Source: Thermolongibacillus altinsuensis (lineage in GTDB: Bacteria > Bacillota > Bacilli > Bacillales > Anoxybacillaceae). From it: 64,000 bases of DNA. Below are positions 58,546 through 64,000 of this stretch, piece by piece. The stretch lies in assembly GCF_004341205.1 (NCBI RefSeq), contig NZ_SLUL01000006.1, positions 62,001 through 126,000 of the forward strand, read 5' to 3'. The notes under the pieces were generated by a model. It saw only the letters and a program-made list of their open reading frames with translations, was not told the origin of the DNA and made no database searches. Position numbers and translations under genes: made by a program. The first letter of the stretch is position 1. Each line of letters starts with the position of its first letter.

Positions 58546-60012
58546 ATGCAAAACGCAGTACAAAAAACAACAATCACAACAACAGAGGCACCAACAGAAC
58601 TCAAAAGAAAATTAAAAGCTCGACATTTAACAATGATTTCACTCGGTGGAACCATTGGTACGGGGCTTTTTCTAGCAAGCGGAGGTGCCATTCATACCGC
58701 TGGGCCTGGAGGCGCTCTTGTCGCTTATATCGCCATTGGAATCATGGTGTACTTTTTAATGACAAGCCTTGCAGAAATGGCCGCCTACATGCCTGTAGCT
58801 GGATCATTTAGTACGTATGCTACGAAATTTGTCGATCCTGCTTTAGGGTTCGCGCTCGGTTGGAACTATTGGTACAACTGGGCCATTACGATTGCCGCAG
58901 AACTATCGGCTGTCACGATGATTATGAAGTTTTGGTTTCCAAATAGCCCATCCATTCTTTGGAGTGCACTTTGTTTAGCCATTATGTTTCTTTTAAACTA
59001 TTTATCTGTTAAAGGATTTGGCGAGGCAGAATATTGGTTTTCTATAATTAAAGTTGCGACCGTTGTCGTCTTTCTCATCGTCAGCTTTGCGATGATTTTC
59101 GGAATTATGGGCGGAGAAGCCGTTGGGTTTAAAAATTTTACAATCGGCGATGCTCCATTCCATGGCGGCTTTATGGCGATGCTTAGCATTTTTATGGCAG
59201 CGGGATTTTCGTTCCAAGGAACAGAATTGCTTGGGGTCGCTGCTGGAGAAAGCGATGATCCTGCACGCAATATTCCACGTGCCGTTCGTCGAGTGTTTTG
59301 GCGCATTTTATTATTTTATGTATTGGCGATTTTAGCAATCGGGCTTCTTATTCCGTATACAACTGAAAGTTTAGCAAGCGATGATGTAACGGTTAGTCCA
59401 TTCACACTCGTGTTTGATCGCGCAGGCATCGCCTTTGCTGCATCCGTGATGAATGCGATTATTTTGACCGCTGTTCTTTCAGCAGGAAATTCAGGAATGT
59501 ACGCATCCACACGAATGCTTTGGGAACTTGCTCGGGATGGAAAAGCACCAAAATGGTTAGCTAAATTAAATCATCGCGGCGTGCCTGTTCGTGCTCTCGT
59601 TGTTACTTCTCTCGTCGGCACACTTGCCTTTTTAGCTTCGTTTTTTGGTGACGGAGTTGTATATACGTGGCTGTTAAACGCTTCTGGTATGTCTGGTTTT
59701 ATCGCTTGGCTCGGTATCGCGATTAGTCACTATCGCTTCCGCAAAGCCTATATTGCGCAAGGTCGTGATTTAAACGCTCTGCCTTATAAAGCAAAATGGT
59801 TTCCATTTGGCCCGCTTTTCGCTTTTGCGCTTTGCCTGATCGTCATTTTAGGGCAAAACTATACCGCATTTACAGGTGGAGAAATCGACTGGAACGGCGT
59901 GCTTGTTTCTTATATTGGCTTACCTTTATTTATCGCTGTTTGGCTTGGCTATAAATTCATTAAGAAAACAAAAGTTGTCCCGCTTCACGAATGCGATTTT
60001 GATCGTCCATAA
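58546..60012 (+). CDS. lysP: Lysine-specific permease LysP
   Basis: A 488-residue APC-family permease. ARHLTMISLGGTIGTGLFLASGGAI near residue 25 and MAAYMPVAGSFSTYATKFVDP fit LysP-type members, and the lysine riboswitch directly upstream identifies the substrate. ATG 58546 is behind AAAAGGAG. The in-frame codons further upstream run through the terminator and are noise. Confidence 0.94.
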   Translation: MQNAVQKTTITTTEAPTELKRKLKARHLTMISLGGTIGTGLFLASGGAIHTAGPGGALVAYIAIGIMVYFLMTSLAEMAAYMPVAGSFSTYATKFVDPALGFALGWNYWYNWAITIAAELSAVTMIMKFWFPNSPSILWSALCLAIMFLLNYLSVKGFGEAEYWFSIIKVATVVVFLIVSFAMIFGIMGGEAVGFKNFTIGDAPFHGGFMAMLSIFMAAGFSFQGTELLGVAAGESDDPARNIPRAVRRVFWRILLFYVLAILAIGLLIPYTTESLASDDVTVSPFTLVFDRAGIAFAASVMNAIILTAVLSAGNSGMYASTRMLWELARDGKAPKWLAKLNHRGVPVRALVVTSLVGTLAFLASFFGDGVVYTWLLNASGMSGFIAWLGIAISHYRFRKAYIAQGRDLNALPYKAKWFPFGPLFAFALCLIVILGQNYTAFTGGEIDWNGVLVSYIGLPLFIAVWLGYKFIKKTKVVPLHECDFDRP

Positions 60013-60015
60013 ATG

Positions 60016-60042
60016 AACGGCTGTCTGAAAAAGGCAGCCGTT
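60016..60042 (+). terminator. Terminator of lysP
   Basis: Stem AACGGCTG/CAGCCGTT, then T5. Confidence 0.75.
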
Positions 60043-60076
60043 TTTGTCATTTTTTCTCCACATTTCCTATTTGAAG

Positions 60077-60119
60077 TGTGATACAGATCACTTACACTGG
60101 AAACCTTTTCTTATATTTT
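60077..60119 (+). promoter_or_regulatory. FNR-type site and promoter of hcp
   Basis: TGTGA-TACAGA-TCACT (60077-60092) has the same half-sites as the oxidase promoter. A -10 (TATATT 60112-60117 or TATTTT 60114-60119) places the centre at -40 to -41.5, the class II activator position. This fits anaerobic induction by FNR. Confidence 0.7.
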
Positions 60120-60147
60120 TACAGTATCAACAATTTAGGGAGGGAAA

Positions 60148-61440
60148 ATGATGTTTTGCCATCAATGTGAACAAACGCCAATGGGAGGCTGTACAGTCGT
60201 TGGCGTATGCGGAAAGGATGAAACCATTGCAAGTTTACAAGACACCATTGTTTTTGCTTTAAAAGGAATTGCGGCGTATCGCACTCACGCTCATCAACTT
60301 GGTTACACCGATCCTTTCGTTGACACAACGACACACGAAGCGCTCTATATGACATTAACCAACTCAAACTTTAATGTTCAAGAACATTTCGATATGGCGA
60401 TGAAGGTTGGAAAAGCAGCCATTCGCGTCATGGAATTGTTAGACCGAGCGCATACTGAAAAACTCGGTATTCCTCAACCTGTTCGCGTCACACAAAATAA
60501 AATTGAGGGCAAATGTATTCTCGTGACAGGCCATAACTTATTTGCATTAGAACAATTGCTCAAACAAACCGAAGGAAAAGGAATTAACATTTATACTCAT
60601 TCTGAAATGTTGCCAGCTCACGGTTACCCTGAGTTAAAAAAATATCCGCATTTAAAAGGAAATGTCGGTAAAGCATGGTACGATCAACGTCGCTTATTTG
60701 AAAAGTTCCCTGGCGCGATTTTAGCGACAACCAACTGCGTGATGCCGATTAAAGGATCGTATGCGGATCGAATGTTCTCATATGATGTAGCTGGATTAGA
60801 AAACGTTCGGAAAATTGAAAATGATGATTTTACTCCGCTTATTGAAAAAGCATTAGAACTTCCAGAAGCCAATATTGATTCTGATGAAACATTGTTGACT
60901 GGATTCCACCATGAAACCGTCCTCAGCATTGCGCCAGAAATTATTGAAGCAGTAAAAGACGGTAAAATCAAACGATTTTTTGTTATCGCCGGCTGTGATG
61001 CGCCTGGAAAAGGCGGAGAATACTATCGCTCATTAGCTATGTCACTGCCGCCAGAAACCGTTATTTTAACGACATCATGCGGAAAGTTCCGCTTTAACGA
61101 TGTTGATTACGGAGTGGTGCCTGGAACGAACATTCCTCGCTACATTGATTTAGGGCAGTGCAACAACTCGATTTCAACAGTAAAAATTGCCATGGCTCTT
61201 GCGGAAGCGTTCGGCTGCGAAGTGAATGAACTTCCAGTAAGCATCGTCCTTTCTTGGTTTGAACAAAAAGCGGTTGCGATTCTACTTGGTCTTTTCAGTT
61301 TAGGAATTAAAGATATTCGCATCGGTCCAAAAGCACCGCACTTTATTTCTGAAGGAGTCTTACGCGTATTACAAGACATGTTCGGCTTAAAACTCATTGG
61401 CAATGTCGAAGAAGATATGAAAGCGATGCTTGCCCATTAA
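60148..61440 (+). CDS. hcp: Hybrid cluster protein (hydroxylamine reductase)
   Basis: A 430-residue Fe-S protein. The N-terminal cluster cysteines are Cys4, Cys7, Cys15 and Cys21 (MFCHQCEQ...GGC...VCGK). Hybrid-cluster ligands appear in GHNLFALE, TTNCVMP, AGCDAPGKGGEYY and TTSCGKFRFN. It reduces hydroxylamine or protects against nitric oxide during anaerobic growth. It is shorter than the enterobacterial form (about 550), lacking the middle insertion. AGGGAGGGAAA precedes two ATG codons. Confidence 0.93.
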   Translation: MMFCHQCEQTPMGGCTVVGVCGKDETIASLQDTIVFALKGIAAYRTHAHQLGYTDPFVDTTTHEALYMTLTNSNFNVQEHFDMAMKVGKAAIRVMELLDRAHTEKLGIPQPVRVTQNKIEGKCILVTGHNLFALEQLLKQTEGKGINIYTHSEMLPAHGYPELKKYPHLKGNVGKAWYDQRRLFEKFPGAILATTNCVMPIKGSYADRMFSYDVAGLENVRKIENDDFTPLIEKALELPEANIDSDETLLTGFHHETVLSIAPEIIEAVKDGKIKRFFVIAGCDAPGKGGEYYRSLAMSLPPETVILTTSCGKFRFNDVDYGVVPGTNIPRYIDLGQCNNSISTVKIAMALAEAFGCEVNELPVSIVLSWFEQKAVAILLGLFSLGIKDIRIGPKAPHFISEGVLRVLQDMFGLKLIGNVEEDMKAMLAH

Positions 61441-61469
61441 GAAAAGGCTGACCGTAAGTCAGCCTTTTC
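61441..61469. terminator. Bidirectional terminator
   Basis: Stem GAAAAGGCTGAC/GTCAGCCTTTTC, loop CGTAA. Confidence 0.85.
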
Positions 61470-61470
61470 A

Positions 61471-62007
61471 TTACGAAGCGTTTTCTAACCAAACACTCAT
61501 ATCAAATCCTTCTTCCGTGACATATCCATCGACACTCCAAACGCCCCGTTTCGCTTTGCGCGCTTTTTCTTCTGCCTCATATAGCCTTTTGGCATATTTG
61601 GTATCCGGTTCAAACAAGTACGCCACTCGCGCCAATCCTTCTTGTAAAACCATTTCTTCATAAAGCGTGTCTTCATCAACCCATATGTATGCTAACAAAC
61701 GTCCATAACGATCGTATGGATTTTCTTTGGCGCTTAATTCAATCGTCACTTTTTGATTGAGCAGCACTTTTTTCGCGAATTGTTTCGCTTCTTCTCCATA
61801 TGCTTGTTTTTCGCGATACGTTTCCGGAGTGTCAATATTTAAAATTCGAATGGTCACAAGCTTTCCATCTTGTTTGATTTTGACCGTATCGCCATCGACT
61901 ACTTGAACGATCGTCGCTGAAAACGTCTTTCCTTTTTCTTCAACTGTACAAGCTGTGCTAATGAATAGAATCAAAAAAAGAAAACAAACGAGAAAAAGCC
62001 TTCTCAT
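61471..62007 (-). CDS. Thermonuclease-family lipoprotein
   Basis: A 178-residue secreted nuclease. A signal peptide ends in FISTAC (lipobox, Cys20). The SNase domain (about 28-165) shows VVDGDTVKI, RILNIDTPET with the first catalytic Arg, and ENPYDRYGRLLAYIW with catalytic Glu and Arg. It would degrade DNA or RNA outside the cell, anchored to the membrane. It overlaps the phosphatase gene by ATGA. Confidence 0.9.
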   Translation of the reverse strand: MRRLFLVCFLFLILFISTACTVEEKGKTFSATIVQVVDGDTVKIKQDGKLVTIRILNIDTPETYREKQAYGEEAKQFAKKVLLNQKVTIELSAKENPYDRYGRLLAYIWVDEDTLYEEMVLQEGLARVAYLFEPDTKYAKRLYEAEEKARKAKRGVWSVDGYVTEEGFDMSVWLENAS

Positions 62008-62627
62008 TGATTCACCTCTTCCTTAAGATGAGAAATGTCCGCTTCAAGCTCTATGATAAATTTCTCTGGTTGAACGCGGACCTTTGTTACGCTTGTTCCG
62101 TAAACGCGCGGACTGTCCCAGAGGCGCTCAATGGATTGTTGTTTCCAATAAACAAGCAATGTACGAATAACGACTCCATGTGTAACGACTAACAGATTAC
62201 CCTCATGATGCTGATGGATCATTTGCTCAATCGCAGCGATTGCGCGTTGTTGCACATCGCCAAACGTTTCCCCTCGCAAAGGTTGATATAAATGCGGAGC
62301 ATGATAAAAGTGATAATGATTTTGTTGATCGATCTCGGCAATTTCATCAATCGTTTTTCCTTCCCAGTCCCCTAAATGAATTTCGCGTAAACGCTCATCA
62401 AAATACATCGGGATATCCCGATCGCCACGAATGATTTTCGCTGTTTCCTTCGTTCGTTCGCTTGGACTTGAATAAATCGCAACAAATGGCACAGATGCGA
62501 GGTGATGATGAAGCAAGCGCGCATCGTTTTTCCCTTTTTCCGTTAACGGTGAATCTTGCCATCCTTGCATTCTTCTTTCCGTATTCCACTTTGTTTCCCC
62601 ATGTCGAACAACATACAATGTTAGCAT
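62004..62627 (-). CDS. Histidine phosphatase family protein (PhoE/YhfR-like)
   Basis: A 207-residue phosphoglycerate-mutase-like phosphatase. The phosphohistidine motif is YVVRHGETKWN (His9), the second active His lies in VVTHGVVIRTLL, and IYSSPSERTKETA and REIHLGDWEGK complete the site. Substrates in this family range from phosphoglycerates to nucleotides; not resolvable here. It is upstream of and coupled to the nuclease lipoprotein gene. Confidence 0.9.
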   Translation of the reverse strand: MLTLYVVRHGETKWNTERRMQGWQDSPLTEKGKNDARLLHHHLASVPFVAIYSSPSERTKETAKIIRGDRDIPMYFDERLREIHLGDWEGKTIDEIAEIDQQNHYHFYHAPHLYQPLRGETFGDVQQRAIAAIEQMIHQHHEGNLLVVTHGVVIRTLLVYWKQQSIERLWDSPRVYGTSVTKVRVQPEKFIIELEADISHLKEEVNQ

Positions 62628-62650
62628 ATGAATCTCCTTTCTTGCAAACT

Positions 62651-62682
62651 AAAAAAGTAAGCTTCTACACGCTTACTTTTTT
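62651..62682 (-). terminator. Terminator of the NosF/NosY-like operon
   Basis: Stem AAAAAAGTAAGC/GCTTACTTTTTT, loop of 8; T run on either strand. Confidence 0.8.
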
Positions 62683-63382
62683 AGTATGACATAGATTGTG
62701 AGATTTGTGCAAAGAACAATTCTTCTAAATTTTTTCCGTTTGTGCACAACGCAGAAACGGAATCGCAAAGAATCATCTCGCCTTGATGAATAAAAGCAAC
62801 CGTATCAGCAATATCTTCCACAATCGACAAAATATGCGTTGTGAAAATAACCGCTTTCCCTTTCTCTTTCTGGTCGCGAATCATTTGTTTAAACTTCATG
62901 ACCCAATACGGGTCCAAACCGTTTGTCGGCTCATCCAAAATGAGAAGAGGAGCATCAGCAAGAAGCGCTTGCGCAAAAGCAAGTCGTTGTTGCATTCCTT
63001 TTGAATAGTATTTGACTTGTTTATGTTGATCTTCTGTCAGTCCGACCGCCTCTAACCATTCAGAAACGCGTGATTGCGGTACCTGTTGCCATTCAGCAAA
63101 TAAAGATAGTATTTCGTACCCTGTCAACAATGGCGGAAATTGAAGATGATCGGGCATAAACGAAAACCACGCTCTGTCATTTCGCGTTATCTTTTTTCCA
63201 TTCACTAAAATTTCCCCTGCCGTCGGCAATAATTGCCCGATCAACATTTTTATAATCGTGCTTTTCCCTGCCCCGTTTCCACCGCATAGCGCAAAACATT
63301 CTCCTTTTTTCACGGAAAATGAAATATTTTTAATTTGATTGGACTCATTGTATATTTTTGTTAAATTTTTCACTTCAAGCAT
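62681..63382 (-). CDS. ABC transporter ATPase, NosF-like
   Basis: A 233-residue ATPase. Walker A is CGGNGAGKSTIIKML near residue 35, signature YSKGMQQRLAFAQA, Walker B PLLILDEPTNGLDP, and TTHILSIVEDIAD follows. The sequence and the partner permease resemble NosF/NosY, used in copper-site maturation or sulfur transfer for nitrous oxide reductase. nosZ is not visible, so the name is by resemblance only. It overlaps the permease by eight bases. Confidence 0.88.
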   Translation of the reverse strand: MLEVKNLTKIYNESNQIKNISFSVKKGECFALCGGNGAGKSTIIKMLIGQLLPTAGEILVNGKKITRNDRAWFSFMPDHLQFPPLLTGYEILSLFAEWQQVPQSRVSEWLEAVGLTEDQHKQVKYYSKGMQQRLAFAQALLADAPLLILDEPTNGLDPYWVMKFKQMIRDQKEKGKAVIFTTHILSIVEDIADTVAFIHQGEMILCDSVSALCTNGKNLEELFFAQISQSMSY

Positions 63383-64000
63383 CGCGATTCCCTCTTTTAA
63401 TCAAAAAGTTTGCAAAAATAAGCGGAATGACCATCCAGATGCACGCAACACCGAAAAAAACAAACTGACCATTCATGCTTTCAGCCCATTTTGTCCATTC
63501 ATATAGCTGAGGCCCGAAAATCGTTCCGCTTTTCATAGCTGTAATCGTCCAAACACGCACAAGTTCAACGGGATTCATGATGATTGACAAGGCGAATAAC
63601 GGAAGCACCCATCCTTTTGGGACCATCGATAAAATTCCTACTATGAAAAATTCATAGAAAAGCACGAAAAACGCCCAAATAAGCAAACTAACACCAATCG
63701 CTTGTAAACGGTTGGAGGTATATAAGCCAATAAACATCGAAATGGCTAAAAATATTCCCGCTAGAAGCACAGTCAAAAAGAAAGAGAGAAAAAAGAATGA
63801 TGACCATCCTCCACCAATGAGAAAGAGAACAATGCTTGCCCCGCCATAACCGAAGCTAATGACGGTAAGCAGCGATAAAAAGCTTCCGATGTAAAGACCG
63901 CCAATGAGTGCGCGAGTAGAGATCGGATATGTAAGCAAAAGCGCTAAACGTCCATCCTCTTTTTCTCCTGAAAGAAACAAACTTCCCGTCAACAATGTGA
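63375..64000 (-). CDS. ABC-2 permease, NosY-like, 5' end outside the window
   Basis: The frame is open from the right edge to 63375, giving at least 208 residues. FLSGEKEDGRLALLLTYPIS is the typical segment after the second helix of NosY-type permeases; four to five further spans follow, ending FANFLIKRGNRDA. An internal TTG at 63995 is not a convincing start, so the true N-terminus lies beyond base 64000. Confidence 0.88.
   Translation of the reverse strand, partial: TLLTGSLFLSGEKEDGRLALLLTYPISTRALIGGLYIGSFLSLLTVISFGYGGASIVLFLIGGGWSSFFFLSFFLTVLLAGIFLAISMFIGLYTSNRLQAIGVSLLIWAFFVLFYEFFIVGILSMVPKGWVLPLFALSIIMNPVELVRVWTITAMKSGTIFGPQLYEWTKWAESMNGQFVFFGVACIWMVIPLIFANFLIKRGNRDA

Overview
The window reads as chromosome of a moderately AT-rich, spore-forming Firmicute of the Anoxybacillus/Geobacillus type (inference). 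Support comes from many products typical of Bacillaceae (Spo0M, SspN, Tlp, CotD, YjcZ, GpsB, HemAT, type III polyketide synthase BpsA, DynA), a type B RNase P RNA, strong AGGAGG ribosome sites, and gene order matching Bacillus subtilis in several blocks: ykuU-ykuV, yodJ-deoD-yodL-yozD, sspN-tlp-yneP-yneR, bpsA-bpsB-dynA-ypbS, and xpt-pbuX-ypwA-ypvA-ypsC-rnpB-gpsB-cotD. No tRNA, CRISPR array, prophage or intact insertion sequence was found.

Layout. 1-3.4 kb: a YtrA-like GntR/ABC exporter operon with a palindromic operator, then a NosL-like lipoprotein. 3.7-9.6 kb: enoyl-CoA hydratase, threonine ammonia-lyase, a soluble PAS histidine kinase and a sodium:alanine symporter. 9.7-15.3 kb: MATE and RarD transporters, two YjcZ peptides, the YkuU/YkuV peroxide-thiol pair and a CDF metal exporter. 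15.5-25.5 kb: cell-wall carboxypeptidase, purine phosphorylase, Spo0M, biotin synthase under a BirA operator, CorA with an unusual leader, and thioesterases. 25.5-33.7 kb: spore proteins, a YneN-like thioredoxin, a sulfurtransferase, and the dynA/bps cluster. 33.8-39.2 kb: CheX, guanine-riboswitch xpt-pbuX, and a ba3-type oxidase operon. 39-47.5 kb: peptidase, helicase, rRNA methyltransferase, a c-di-GMP enzyme, rnpB, gpsB, cotD. 47.7-64 kb: HemAT, PutP, permeases, a peptide transporter, an LCP protein, TPP-riboswitch thiM-thiE, lysine-riboswitch lysP, hcp, a nuclease/phosphatase pair and a NosF/NosY-like ABC system cut by the window end.

How the parts connect. Low-oxygen physiology recurs: HemAT senses oxygen, and the ba3 oxidase and hcp each carry the same FNR-type half-sites (TGTGA, six bases, TCACT) about 21-22 bases before a -10 hexamer. 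RNA-level control is dense: guanine, TPP and lysine riboswitches are present with readable alternative structures, and two further leaders (corA, bpsA) show hairpins that cover the ribosome binding site but match no riboswitch class I know.

The most unusual feature is a dispersed element of about 220 bp present three times (3.7, 13.4 and 42.8 kb, the last internally deleted). It has terminal inverted repeats and can fold into a closing helix with three hairpins. All copies lie in the same orientation between minus-strand genes.

Probable broken genes: an ATP-grasp gene (50.9-51.3 kb), a STAS-like tail (49.15 kb), a frame-broken small ORF (6.3-6.5 kb) and a C-terminal scrap (15.3 kb).
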